Made by a program: the position numbers and the translations under genes
Shown: positions 24,752 to 36,455 of the stretch, one piece after another
How the letters are laid out: every line of letters begins with the position of its first letter
Position numbering within the stretch: the first letter of the stretch is position 1
From: Luzula sylvatica
Taxonomy: Eukaryota; Streptophyta; Magnoliopsida; Poales; Juncaceae
NCBI GenBank assembly: GCA_946800325.1
Contig: OX326956.1
Location: 17,698,667 to 17,762,666, forward strand
Direction of reading: 5' to 3'
DNA length: 64,000 bases
Notes under the pieces: generated by a model
Seen by the model: the letters and a program-made list of their open reading frames with translations, nothing else
Database searches by the model: none
What the model was told of the DNA's origin: nothing

Positions 24752-26566
24752 AATTCATTTCTTTCGTGTAGGGAAAAAGAGAAAATTTCTCTTCGGAGAG
24801 AAAACTACTCGCACCCCTTCGTTTGCACCCCTAGACTGCAAACCATCCCCACCGCTTGAATCGGCGCTCCTCCGCGTTCGCCGGAGTGCTCAGGCCATCA
24901 GTGCGACACCGACTGAATCGCTGCTGTTTTCCTCCCCTCTGATTTCGACGGAACAGTGTTTTCGACGGTGAACAGTGATCCCGACCGCCGTAAACAGTGA
25001 TTTTCGAAGGCGAACGGTGATTTCTGGCCGTGAATAGTAATTTCGACGGTGAACAGTGATTTCGACAGTGACAGTGCACGTTTGTGCGATTTTGACAAAT
25101 AGACAGTGCACGTTTTGTGCGTTTCTTTTTTGGGACAGTGATTTCGACGGGCGCGAACAGCAATTTCTGGCCGCGAACAGTAATTTCGACAGTGAACAGT
25201 ATTTTCGACGGTGAACTGTGATTTTAATCCTCATTGTCGAATCGTTACGCAACAATAACAGTTACTAATCGACGAAAACCCTAATTGACGACAACCCTAA
25301 TTGATTTAAACCAGCGACAGTTACGCGACAGTAATAGTTACGCGACAGTGACAGTTCCGCGACAGTGCACTTGTGTGCGATTCTCCTCATTCTCATGAGA
25401 GATCATTTCATTTTTCAAACCCAAACATCTCTTTCTCCATGAGAGTTTTTTGCTAGTGGCGAAAGCCACAGCGAGATAATGACGCTTCTCCTCCTTCCTT
25501 CTTCTTCGTTCTCCATGGCGTTCGCCTGGACAGTCGACAGGGATAGTAGACATTGACTGTGCAATTTATTGCGTTCTGCACCCCCCCCCCCCCACCCACC
25601 ATCTTTCACCCCTCTTCAATCGATTTCCTTTTCAAACCCTCTTCAATTGCTTCATTACAAACCGCAGAACTTCTTGTCTCAAATTGTTCCTCTCTTCAAA
25701 ACCTTAAATCCCTTAAATTTGATTGAAAATCGCTGAATTGCTGGCTTTAAATCATTGCATCGATTCGACTGGCCTAAATCGCTAAAAATTGTTCCTCTCT
25801 TCAATCTCTTGAATCGCTGGCCTAAATCGCACATCCATTTGACTGGAAAATCAACTGCAATTTGATTGAAGTTTGACTGAAACTCTACCAACTAAAACAG
25901 ATACGACTGAAATATAGTGAAACCACAGCGAAATACACAGATACGACTGAAATATAGTGAAAATCGACTGACAATCGACTGAAACCTTATCAAATTGAAG
26001 AGCCACAGCGAAGAGTTGCGAAGAGTTGTCAAACCACAGCGAAGCAACAACGACGAATAGTGAAACCACAGCGAAGAGTTGTGAAACCTTATCAAATCGA
26101 CTGCCGTCGTAATTGCAAAGATGCGAAGAGTTGCGACGTTGCAGCCGCGAAGAATCTTTGATCCGACGAAGAGATGTGAGTGGTGTAGGGATTCGACGAA
26201 GAGTTGCTCTGATTTGATGAAGAGCCGCGAAGAAGGTGGAATGAATGTTGTGAACGAGAAGGATTGACGAGGTTTTGAAGAGCCGGGATTTTATTTTCCG
26301 ACTTCTTTTTCTTGGTTTTCTTTTCTAGAATAATCAAAAACCCAGAAAAGAATTCTAGTGCCTTATCAAATCCGAGAATTCAAATAACAGAATTGGATTT
26401 ATAATTAACTTTTGTATCATGGATACAAAGAAAGCGTATTCTTTCGACGTATTTTAGGTCCTTGATTTTATCAACGGAACCGTGAACTTAAATCACTGTT
26501 TTTAATACAAACTCGACTTGTATTGGTGATATTGTATATAGCCTACGGGCCTTAAAGCAAAAAAAA
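24752..26566 (+). mobile_element. Non-coding retroposed element with internal repeats
   Basis: A 1.8-kb block, GC-richer than its surroundings, ends in a poly-A run and is bounded by a perfect 17-bp direct repeat AAAATGTATAATTTAAG (24735-24751 and 26567-26583); part of the repeat may come from the tail. That points to L1-type target-primed insertion. No reverse transcriptase is encoded. 24940-25380 is a series of imperfect TTCGACGGTGAACAGTGA-like units; 25581-25593 is a run of 13 C; 25680-26280 carries a second family of GACTGAAATATAGTGAA and GCGAAGAGTTG repeats. The longest open frames are by-products of these repeats. I do not recognise the family. It could be a SINE/LINE composite or a retroposed non-coding transcript. 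Confidence 0.7.
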
Positions 26567-26583
26567 AAAATGTATAATTTAAG

Positions 26584-27767
26584 GTATTCCTTCATTTTCC
26601 TGAACTATAAATTATTATTTTCCTACGTATATTATTTTCTTCTAGGTTTTATTATTTTGAAATTTGCATTAATAAAAATTACCGATCCTATACTAGAAAG
26701 TGATTTTGCATCCAAACAAACATTGTGGATAGAATACCTAGATTCGGATATTTTACACACAATTTTGAGTCGTTTGATTTGATAGAAAACAAGGGACTAA
26801 AAAAATAAACAACTATGTTATGGGCAAATGTTATTTTTTAGTGTTTGATAAAAGGAATTCAGTGGGATTGTGAATTCTTGTTTTCTTATCTCTCTCTTCC
26901 AATTCATTCTCTCGTTGTCCCTCAAAAATCACGAAAAAACACAAGAATCATTCTCGTGACACACATATATTCATTTATATTTATTTATATATTAATATCT
27001 ATTAACTATATATAATTAGATATGAATGTATGAAATAAATATATAATTAAAAATACATTATACGTGTACCTTGTATAATATTTATATACTATTACATACA
27101 ATAATATATAACATATATTAGTAAATATATTATATTATGCGTAATTTTTTTTTAATATATATTAGTAAATATATATTATATTAAATTAGTAAATATATTA
27201 TATTATATTATGCGTAATTTTTTTTAATATATATTAGTAAATATATTATATTAAATTAGTAAATATATTATATTATATTATGCGTAATAATGGATAATAT
27301 ATATTAGTAAATATATTATATTATGCGTAATTTTTTAATATATAACTTAATATACATATATTCTCATTATAAAATTGAAAAAAGTTCATATTAATTATAA
27401 CTCTGGCCTCTAATAAAAACCTATAATCAGGCCTTGAATGATTTCGTGCATACTTCAATTTCAACACGCCTTTGCTCAGTTCAAGCCATCAAAAACAATA
27501 ACATCATCTCTGCACCGTTAGATCTTCATCCAACGGTACATACTCATGATCCGGATCATACAAACAATCTATACTTCTCAGAGCTAATAGGAAGAGACCC
27601 AACGGATCGCTGACATGGCAAAACCATTTCAAGATCCCGCCCAATCTGATCCCTTAGTTTCACAGAATATTCTCATATACTCGCGGAATTAAATATTATT
27701 CTCACAGACAATTGGGACCCACAGGTTTTTATATGCTGTTCTTCTTATCGAGAAACATTTGTTTTGC
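26584..27767. other. HMGB upstream intergenic region
   Basis: Contains an AT-rich tandem repeat (27112-27345) and, nearer the gene, 27430-27760 of ordinary sequence that is the likely promoter. No other gene is seen. Confidence 0.45.
27112..27345. repeat. AT-rich tandem repeat
   Basis: About four units built from ATATTAGTAAATATATTATA and TTATGCGTAATTTTTTTAAT, in two length variants (about 45 and 70 bp). Confidence 0.8.
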
Positions 27768-27776
27768 TATATAAAG
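27768..27776 (+). promoter_or_regulatory. TATA box of HMGB gene
   Basis: TATATAAAG lies about 185 bases before the ATG. A 5'-UTR intron is likely between about 27852 and 27942, because an acceptor (TTTGTAG) stands 12 bases before the ATG. The transcription start would then be near 27800. Confidence 0.5.
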
Positions 27777-27954
27777 TCCTCGTCTTTTGGTATTGTCGAG
27801 ATCAAGTTTTAGCTCTGAAATCTGTAGATCTCGTCACTAGAAACACTACCAAGTATTTGAAAGTTAGATTGTTATTTCATTTCTCTCGGATTTAGTTTGT
27901 GTTTATGTGAATTTTTGTTTAATTTTTGGTTTGTGTTTGTAGGATTGATTCGAG

Positions 27955-28657
27955 ATGAAAGGAGACAAGTCGAAAGCTGGAGCTACCAAGGCCGATTCAA
28001 AGTAATTTATTCTGAATTTCTTCGATCTATACTTTTTTTGATTCAATTCGTGATTCAGAACATTAACATGTTTTTTTTTTGTTTTTGTTTGATGAAGGCT
28101 TGGTGTTCAGAAAGGAGGCAAAGGTGCTGCTAATAAGCTGAAGAGGCCTCCCACTGCCTTCTTTGTATTCATGTAATTCGTTTCTACTTTGATTCGATTT
28201 TTGATTTTGATTTTGATAATTTGTGATGGTTTGAAAAATGTAGGGATGACTTTAGACAGGACTACAAGGCGAAGCACCCGAACAATAAACTCGTCTCAGC
28301 TGTAAGATCCTTATCTCCTGCATAATTATACACCAATTACGCATTGACGAATTAAATTTGTTATTAATTTGAAGGTTGCCAAAGCTGGTGGTGTCAAATG
28401 GAAATCTTTGTCAGAAGATGTGCGTTCTATTTCCCTAATTTCATTCCATTTTCTTTGAAATTGAATTCTAATTACCAATTTTTGTGAATTCCCCCAAAAA
28501 AACACAGGAAAAAGCACCATTTTTGCAGAAAGCGGCCAAGCTAAAATCTGACTATGAGAAGGTCAAGAATGCTCAGGACAACGAGGAAGAAATTCCCGAT
28601 GCAGGATCAGACAAATCAAAGTCCGATGATAATGGTGATGATGAAGACGAGGATTAA
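27955..28657 (+). CDS. HMGB-type high mobility group protein
   Basis: Five coding exons (27955-28001, 28098-28172, 28244-28301, 28375-28419, 28508-28657) give 124 residues. A short Lys-rich N-terminus (MKGDKSKAGATKADSK) is followed by one HMG box (KRPPTAFFVFMDDFRQDY, then KAGGVKWKSLSEDEKAPFL, then KLKSDYEK) and an acidic tail ending DDNGDDEDED. HMGB proteins bind and bend nuclear DNA without sequence specificity. The exon pattern matches plant HMGB genes. At 124 aa it is shorter than the usual 140-150. The third helix loses its ending: the family AYNKK-type motif is replaced by KNAQDNEEEIPD, so box and tail are almost fused. A partial copy of the last two exons lies at 31743-33463. Confidence 0.93.
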
Positions 28658-31079
28658 GCTGAAAAGTACAAATAAAATGTTTTTAGTAATGTAACGAACT
28701 AGGTTAATTAGGGAAAGTAGTTTGTTTTGGTAGTTAACACGAGCAATATTTGGTGCTTGTGTTTGTTATGACATGCAATTTGGCTTTTGAGCCCTTGTTA
28801 TTATTGGCTTGTCTGTTTTTTAACAAGTTGTCTGAATATATGCGTGAAAATTATTGTTGTGAAAATTATTGTTATGAAAATTACTGAATTTAATTGAGTT
28901 AATTCAATGTATTAACATCATTTGATGATGTGAACTAGGTTTGGATCCACATTATTTTTTTATCTTAATTAGAAAATCAAAGGTTCATAATAAATTTGAA
29001 AAGAATTTGGTAAGAAAAGAAAAAGAAATACAATCCAATTTCAAGATGAAGTTAAAAGATGTTTGAAAACATGATTTTCTCTAATTTGAGTTTTAAATCA
29101 TCTATTAAAATGTAAAATTTACCTAGTCTTTTATTTTGTACATATCTTTGAGATCTCTCGATGCCATGTTATCATGAGTATTTATGATTACTAATAATTA
29201 TATTTTTTGATGTGGTTTCATCATATACAGTTTGATTACTAATAATTAATTTTATATTTGATAATTTTACATTTTTGAACTGTTACATGTAATAATGCAA
29301 TTTGATGTCATTCACTCGTTCATTTTTTTACTTGATATTTCGAAAATCATATTTTATGTACTTATTTATTTGATATTATTTCACAATAACATTGAAATAT
29401 TTTCAAAAGCCATTCTATTTTTGATAATTTAAGTAAGTTGATAGTAAATGTAATATCCATATGACAAATAAAATGAAAATATTTGTTAATTTTATTTTGA
29501 CACAGAAGTTCTACAATTTTGTTATTTAATAATCTTTTTGTTAATATTGAATAGTTACTTATGATCTATTTCACCCTCATTCAATTAATAAATATTATTT
29601 CTTTAGTACGAAAAATTATAACATTTTTTTTTTCTAAAAGTTATATTAATTATATTTTAAAAAATTTAGTTTCAAAAATCCGTGAAGTATATATGTACTT
29701 TAATTTTTTTTTATTCTGACATATATATTAATGTAGTTCATACATACTATTTTGATTTGAATTCATGAAAATAATATGTAATAGAATATAATGCAAAATA
29801 ACCCATATAAATATCTAAATAATTAAATTAAATTGGTTATTATTTTTATAAGAATTATAATAGTCAGAATCTTATATCACTAAGTAGGTTATATTTGTGT
29901 TTTTATTTTTCAGAATTTTAATATTAATTTTTTACAATTTAATAATTAATATAAATGAAAAGAAATATTTTACCTATAAGAAACGAAATTATTTCGTAAA
30001 CTTATAAACATGTTTCAAATATTATTATTATTTTTTTAAGTTGTATATTTAAAATTATTAGTGACACACAATTAGTTTGATCTCTCACAATTTATTTTAT
30101 GCAAGGTCATGCATATTGGCATTTTAGGATCATGCAGTTAGTTGGGGGCCTTGGTTGAATGTGCATGCTATTTGCTTTTCATTTGCATATTTCAGAACCA
30201 ATTGTTTTAGATTTTGCTCAAAAACAACCAATAAGTTGCCAAGGTAAAATAAATTTTCTGAATGTTAATTCATAAATGTTAGTATGGAGAATCTTCAATA
30301 TAATATATTGGAGAAAATCAAATTCGTCTAGAGCAAATTAATAATTGATCAGATTTGTTATTATGGTGAATCTTCAACAAATATGATAACCATACAAATA
30401 GAGAGATGAATTCATTGAAACAAAAGAATTTGAACAAAGGAATATAATATTTCGTTATATGTTTCCACTAATTATATATCATTTGGTTCTAAAACTGAGA
30501 TAAACCAAAAGAAAATCCAATTCGTGGATCGTTTATCGAAAAACATGGAAGTTGGGACGTGAAAACTTAGATTGGTATAGTTAATTAAGTGTAAGTAAGG
30601 AATTAAAATTGCGCTTGAGGTTCATTATTGTGCTTGGATATTGAGGAAGATCAGTGCACGACATTGACGATATCAACATCGAGCTTGAAGTATTCCTGTA
30701 GTGAGTTTCTTTCAATATTTCAACCACGTCTTCATCTTTTTGAATTCAATACGAGAAAAAATAGAAGACAATTGTTTTAGAATTTGAGGATTTACAAAGT
30801 TTTGCTTTAGAAATTTCAAACACAAAGATGAAAAAGCTCGTTTTCCATTATTTTCTAATATTGTTTTTTTGATATGAACTTGTAAAACAAAAAGAGTAAA
30901 TCTAAGAACTGTGAAAAAGACTTCATTTTGGCAAATTCACTCGATTGAATGTACACAATAAACAATATCTGTTATGAGCCAACTAAGTGATGTTACTACA
31001 AGATTCTAATAAATTCAAACAAACTTAGGATAGCAGGTAATTTAGTGTTTAAAATAAACTCAAATAAATAAAATATTGT
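28658..31079. other. Downstream intergenic region
   Basis: 28658-29340 is HMGB 3' flank, duplicated at 31950-33463. The rest is AT-rich with no gene found on either strand. Confidence 0.45.
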
Positions 31080-31712
31080 TTTTGGGACCATATCGGGCTG
31101 TTTAATTTTTAACATTCCATCCATTTAATTTATTTTGACCAAAATATCGTTTATTATATTTTTATAATTTACTAATAAATAAATTATACTTTGAGATATC
31201 ATATTCATAATATAATATTACGATGTTTTGTGATACAAATTCTAATTTAATAATCTAATATAAAATATTATTTTATGAAATATGTCAGCAGTCATTGTTT
31301 ATGTAAAATTAAGAAGTACTTTTATATTATATAAAATTCGTAATAATAATAATATATTTTAAATGATATCCCAAAACAAATATAAATATAATATAACGAG
31401 ATATTATGCCATGGAATATTTTATTTGTTATTTATTTATTTTAAATTGAATAAAATAATTAATAGAAAAAATAGTAAGGGAGGATAGTTTGGTTCAAAAT
31501 AAGATGAAATGTTAAAGTCTAACATTGTTTATTTTTATTTGTTTTGTTTTTCAGTAGCGAGATTGAGGAATCATCCACGAGCAACCGTGTTAACACTAAC
31601 CGTTGCAAATAGAGACGCGAAGAGCGAAAACACTTACGACCAATTGGTGGATATCTTACCAATTTACTTGTACGATGTGATATCACAAAACCCATTTGGA
31701 ATATCACAATGA
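31080..31712 (+). pseudogene. Copied fragment of the NTPase gene (intron 4 + last exon)
   Basis: 31080-31550 matches intron 4 of the NTPase gene (39640-40254), and 31555-31665 matches its last exon. The exon copy is altered: GTGGCG becomes GTAGCG, the codons for DAMSEN change, and the end reads DILPIYLYDVISQNPFGISQ instead of DILPKS. 31675-31710 matches DNA 320 bp further downstream of the source gene (40695-40722), so an internal piece was lost. There is no start and no upstream exons, so it is a dead fragment. It is joined directly to the HMGB copy. Confidence 0.85.
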
Positions 31713-31742
31713 TGAGCGTTCAAGTGGAAATCTTACCAATTT
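31713..31742. other. Templated filler at the junction of two gene copies
   Basis: The joint between the NTPase and HMGB fragments contains GCGTTCAAGTGGAAATCTT and ATCTTACCAATTTA. The first resembles GCGTCAAGTGGAAATCTTTG just downstream (31769-31787); the second repeats ATCTTACCAATTTA just upstream (31653-31666). Such short copied patches are typical of polymerase-theta or template-switch repair. Confidence 0.65.
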
Positions 31743-33463
31743 AATTTGAAGGTTGCCAAAGCTGGTGGCGTCAAGTGGAAATCTTTGTCAGAAGATGTGC
31801 GTTCAATTTCCCTAATTTCATTCCATTTTCTTTGAAATTGAATTCTAATTACCATTTTTTGTGAATTCCCCAAAAAAAAAACAGGAAAAAGCACCATTTT
31901 TGCAGAAAGCGGCCAAGCTAAAATCCGACTATGATAATGGTGATGATGAAGATGAGGATTAAGCTGAAAAGTACAAATAAAATGTTTTTAGTAATGTAAC
32001 GAACTAGGTTAATTAGGGAGAGTAGTTTGTTTTGGCAGTTAACATGAGCAATATTTGGTGCTTGTGTTTATTATGACATGCAATTTGGCTTTTGAGCCCT
32101 TGTTATTATTGGCTTGTCTGTTTTTTAACAAGTTGTCTGAATATATGCGTGGAAATTACTGTTATGAAAATTACTGAATTTAATTGAGTTAATTCAATGT
32201 ATTAACATAATTTGATGATGTGAACTAGGTTTGGATCCACATTATTTTTTTTCTTAATTAGAAAATCAAAGGTTCATAATCAATTTGAAAAGAATTTGGT
32301 AAGAAAAGAAAAGAAATTTCCCCTCTCGTTAAAGAGGGCAATACTAGCGCTCATGTGAAGCCACGGCGTCGTTTATTGTTCACCCGGTCACCCGGTACTG
32401 TTCATCCGGGTTACTGTTCATCGTGTTTTTTTTTTTATTGTATGGAATTTTATTTTATTTGACATATGTCTTGTTTTCTAAATAAAATATTTGAATTTTT
32501 CATCGTATTAATAAATATAATTGACATATGTCTTGTGTTATAAATAAAATATTTGAATTTTTCATCGTATTAATAAATATAATTTGTATACTATAATTTT
32601 ACTGTTAATAAAATACTATTCACACAAATACTTTTTGTTAGCATGAGATGGTATTTTTTTTTGTGTGCTTATTATAATAGTTTTGATTGGTACCAAGCTG
32701 CGTTTTTTTGTGCTTATTATAATATTTTTGATTGGTACCAAGCTGCGTCTTTTATGTTTTTTTGTTTGTCTTTTTCAGAATTTTATTTTATTTGACATGT
32801 TTTGTATTCTAAATAAAACATTTGAATTTTTCTTTTGGAACATATGATATGTTTTGAGGAGGAAAAAAGTTTGCATTTATTGCATAATACTTGTGAGACT
32901 ATTTAATATCAGATTTTTTTTTTTAAATTAACATTTATGAAGATTTGCACTTGTAACGTTTTAGATAAAATTATTATTTTATGACCATAAAAGATTTTGA
33001 AAAATCGCAGCGAAGCGCGAGAAATATTTCTATTTTCTCATCAAATAATATATCCCGCAGCGAAATAATATATCAAATAATATATAAAAGTATTACTTTT
33101 GCTTATTATATTATTTCTTATCAAATAATATATCCCGCAGCGAAGCGCGGGCTATTTTTCTAGTACAATCCAATTTGAAGATGAAGTTAAAGATGTTTGA
33201 AAACATGATTTTCTTTAATTTGAGTTTTAAATCATCCATTAAAATGTAAAATTTACCTAGTTTTTTTTATTTTGTACCTATCTTTGAGATCTCTGGATGC
33301 AATGTTACCATGACTATTTATGATTACTAATAATTATATTTTTTGACGTGGTTTCATCACATACAGTTTGATTACTAATAATTAATTTTATATTTGATAA
33401 TTTTACTTTTTTGAACTGTTACATGTAATAATGCAATTTGATGTCATTCACTCGTTCATTTTA
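31743..33463 (+). pseudogene. Copied 3' half of the HMGB gene
   Basis: Homologous to 28366-29340 at high identity: intron end, exon 4, intron, exon 5, 3' UTR and 3' flank. Upstream exons are absent. Exon 5 has lost 72 bp (24 codons, in frame) between two ATGA tetranucleotides, removing most of the acidic linker. A Helitron (32317-33163) splits the 3' flank. With no start codon or HMG-box N-terminus it cannot make an HMGB protein. Confidence 0.9.
32317..33163 (+). mobile_element. Non-autonomous Helitron, copy 2 (847 bp)
   Basis: The insertion lies exactly between A and T: the original HMGB flank reads AAGAAA|TACAATCC at 29028/29029, and here the element sits between AAGAAA and TACAATCC with no target duplication. 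It ends in hairpin CCCGCAGCGAAGCGCGGG, TATTTTT and CTAG. It begins TTTCCCCTCTCG rather than the textbook TC. The body matches the copy at 3157-4032, and no protein is encoded. The A|T site, lack of TSD and 3' hairpin define a Helitron. Confidence 0.9.
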
Positions 33464-34076
33464 TGTTGCTTGATGTTCGATTATGTTCCGCTATATCGAA
33501 TTTGATTTCTTCTAGCTACACTTTCCCGAATCCACTTACTCGTGTCGAGTATTGAATTATGCACATGTACCTCCCCCGCGAAAGTACTTACAAATCAATT
33601 TATTGGACAAATTTTTATCCAAACTCTGAGATCAAACTCTAGGTTTTTCATTTCTTTTTGAGAAAGATAAGAAATGCAACTATTCTCCGATAAACTAATC
33701 CGTACATCAATTTGTAAAAAGAAGAAATATGTACTATTCTCTACTTACCAAAAATGGCACGAATTAGAGAAAAACTTGACACTTCTCAAATGCAAGGAAT
33801 TGAACACTATCAATTGATGGTTATTGAATTGAAGGATTTAACTTTGACGTCCATAATCAAATGGATCAAAGTAGTAGACCAAAAGAACTCGGAGCAATTT
33901 CACGTGCATACCCTTGAAAAATTTCAAAATATCCTATGTATATCACATTCTCAGGGAACCCCTGCAAAATTTTAAAATAGAGAAATCCCCTTTTTCAGCC
34001 CTTCTGACACAAACATCAATTTTTTCTACTCGTCCTCATTTTTTCATATATTCCCGGTTGTATTTTTCGTGAATAT
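33464..34076. other. Intergenic
   Basis: Short open frames only (for example 33754-33975), none recognisable. Confidence 0.4.
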
Positions 34077-34157
34077 AAAAGTACCATTGAATATTTAATT
34101 ATAAATAAATAGAATAGTATTTTCTGTCTTTTGTACAAGGCAAGAAAATCATTTCAA
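34077..34157. repeat. 81-bp direct repeat, left copy
   Basis: Identical to 37709-37789 (starts AAAAGTACCATTGAATATTT, ends AAGAAAATCATTTCAA). The two copies bound a 3.55-kb block of gene relics. Confidence 0.9.
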
Positions 34158-34399
34158 TGACAAATTCTTGAAAGCACAATTGGCGTGAACGAAGTTTAAT
34201 TAGTGTGAAGGAGAGTAGGTAAAACTCAGACATTACACCACTTTTTATCTATTTAAGTTATGCACTATTCATTACATAAAACTAATTTATCAAATCTTAA
34301 TATTCTGAAAATGAAAATCATCAACAATACAATGTCAAGTTACATAATATCTTCAGATATTAGAGAGAACCAAAAAGCAATAATACGCTACTATTTCGG
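34158..34399. other. Left edge of the relic block
   Basis: Non-coding, origin unknown. Confidence 0.35.
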
Positions 34400-34695
34400 T
34401 TTTATTATATATACCTGAAGCAAACTATCAGCACTGCCTCCTTGTTCCATTTTTTTTTTTAAGTTTTCTCCTTGTTCCATTTTAGCAATTGCATTATGCA
34501 ACTCGGATTTTTCTCTTGTCAAAATAAATTCAAAATAATAAGTCTCCATATAAATTAAAAAATAATAATAAAATAAATAAATTACGGTAACGTCACGAAT
34601 CGAGGCTTTCGTCGAGTTGCAGTTTGGAAGCAATATCTCCCACTTGCTTGTACTTCACTTCATATTTTTTTGCCAGAGACTCCACCTAAGTTTTA
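34400..34695 (-). pseudogene. Copied two-exon fragment of the EH gene
   Basis: Matches 63595-63860, covering two exons and the intron between them, so it was copied from genomic DNA and not from mRNA. Readable pieces are ELHNAIAKMEQG and a degenerate YKQVGDIASKLQ. It contains a 34-bp insertion that repeats CTCCTTGTTCCATTTT, and single-base changes that break the frame. No promoter or other exons accompany it. Confidence 0.88.
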
Positions 34696-35518
34696 ACTGT
34701 GTAATTTTGATATTGAAATTAATATAGAAATGCTACATAAAATGTGTAATTTTGTTTTATCATATACCAGTTAATGTTATACATTCAACATAAGCATTAG
34801 TGTTTATATTATCGAAAATACAAGGGTAATGCTAAACAAAATGCCGCACAAATAAAGTATTATTAGACAATAAAAACAATACCAAATGTTTTAACTGATT
34901 GAGATTTTTTTTTCCTCCACAACCGGCAGGCTTCATTATAAGAATGTCTTGAAACAATTTAGATTACTTTTGATAGCAATTATTAAAATATATATGCTAA
35001 ATTTGGCTACTTAAAAAAAAAATGAACCCATTTTGTTCATATAGCCTAACAAAACTATTACTTCCCCAAATTTCTTAGCACAATATATTCATTAATGATC
35101 GCCGTAATAACTACTATTTATATGTTGATTGGGTTGCCTGACTTGCATGGCTTATAAAAAGAACATCATCTTTCCAGGACTTGGAATTGGAAGATTAAAA
35201 AAATTACACATTTCCAGTGATATCATAGTCAGAACTACTGTTTCGAGACTCGAAACATGTAGAAACAAAATATAAGAAAAGAAAAAGCGGGGATTTCTTT
35301 GCAAATTTGTTTAATCCACTATGTTCATAATTTTTGAGTTAAAACCCTGAGGCACCACTGGAAGAAGGTGCACATTTCCCTTCAGTACTTTTTTTTAGAT
35401 TTTGGATTGGTTTGCACATTTGAGGTAGTAATAAGTAAATACCTGAAATTTGTATAAACAGTTAACAATCAAAGTTGATTAGGTACAAAAAATAGATTAA
35501 ATGCAAAATTATTACTTT
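34696..35518. other. Relic block, unassigned part
   Basis: AT-rich sequence with no gene recognised. It may hold further unrecognised filler pieces. Confidence 0.35.
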
Positions 35519-36455
35519 TCAAAATTCAGTCGGATTGCCCATTTCATGCTCTATCAACGCCGCCCTCAATTCATCACTCGTTGTATACCTATCAAAAAAA
35601 TCATCAATAACATAAATACGAATTATTTTTAATTTTTTTCTAAATTTTTTTTAACGAATACGTACCAACTATTATCTTTATCGAAATACATGAATGCCTT
35701 GTTAAGATGCTCGTCTCTTTCAAGTTTATGTCTATGCATTGTCGCCGTTATGAACTCCACATAATCTATCGACCCGTTTCAATCCACATCATCCTGTTAT
35801 CATTACAACAAACATTAATTAGATTGCAGAAAAGCCCCTCAAATAATAAAAATTACACTTACGGCCTCCATGTAGTATTTCACTTCGGATTCGGATAATT
35901 CGGAGCCGACTTTTGCGAGACCGGCTCGTAATTCTTGATAAGTAATCCTACTGCTTCCATCTGTGTCGATGTTCGTGAACATTTGTTTGAGTCCCTTTGT
36001 TTCCTCTTCGTTCGTGTTCTCGTGTTCTCCGCTATGACCTGTGAAAATGCAGGGGTATTTTTGTAATTAAGCCAAAATATAGGGTTTCCTTTTGCAATTT
36101 CTTAATGGTCATTTTAGTAACTTTTCAGTAATGTCATAGATTCTATATTTGCACTTCTTTATAATGCAAGGGCATTTTTGTAATTTGGGCAAAATTTAAG
36201 TTTGTTTGGCATTTATATAATTTTTCAGTAATGTCGAGATTTTATTTTCAAAAAGTTTCAATAATGAAACAGCATTGTTGCAATTTGGGAAAAATATGTT
36301 CGGATTTTTCAATAATGCAGGGGCATTTTGGTAATTCATGCAAACCTTCAATGCCATCTTTTTGAGTTTATTAACAGCTCTGAATTGCTTCATTCTAGAA
36401 AGAACCGCACTGTCAATTCACTTGTCAGAGGATTGTCCTCTTAGCCATGGATGTC
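35519..36455 (-). pseudogene. Calcium-dependent protein kinase (CDPK) fragment
   Basis: Four exons on the minus strand (36455-36346, 36038-35863, 35793-35666, 35588-35519) keep CDPK intron positions. They encode the kinase end and junction helix (HPWLRGQSSDK, stop, IDSAVLSRMKQFRAVNKLKK), EF-hands ([20 protein letters not shown], stop, [15 protein letters not shown]), and a truncated last EF-hand region (TTSDELRAALIEHEMGN). Two in-frame TGA codons interrupt it, the kinase domain is absent and the fourth calcium loop is missing. In the active family these parts make the enzyme respond to calcium. This copy is dead, and its source gene is not in the window. Confidence 0.9.

Noticed and set aside
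24831..25255. Minus-strand frames of 66-121 codons in the 24.7-26.6 kb element.
   Set aside because: They follow from the repeated GAACAGTGATTTCGAC units and overlap one another in several frames without a family match.
27955..33463. Reading the two HMGB loci as a functional tandem pair.
   Set aside because: The second locus has only the last two exons, an internal deletion and no start.
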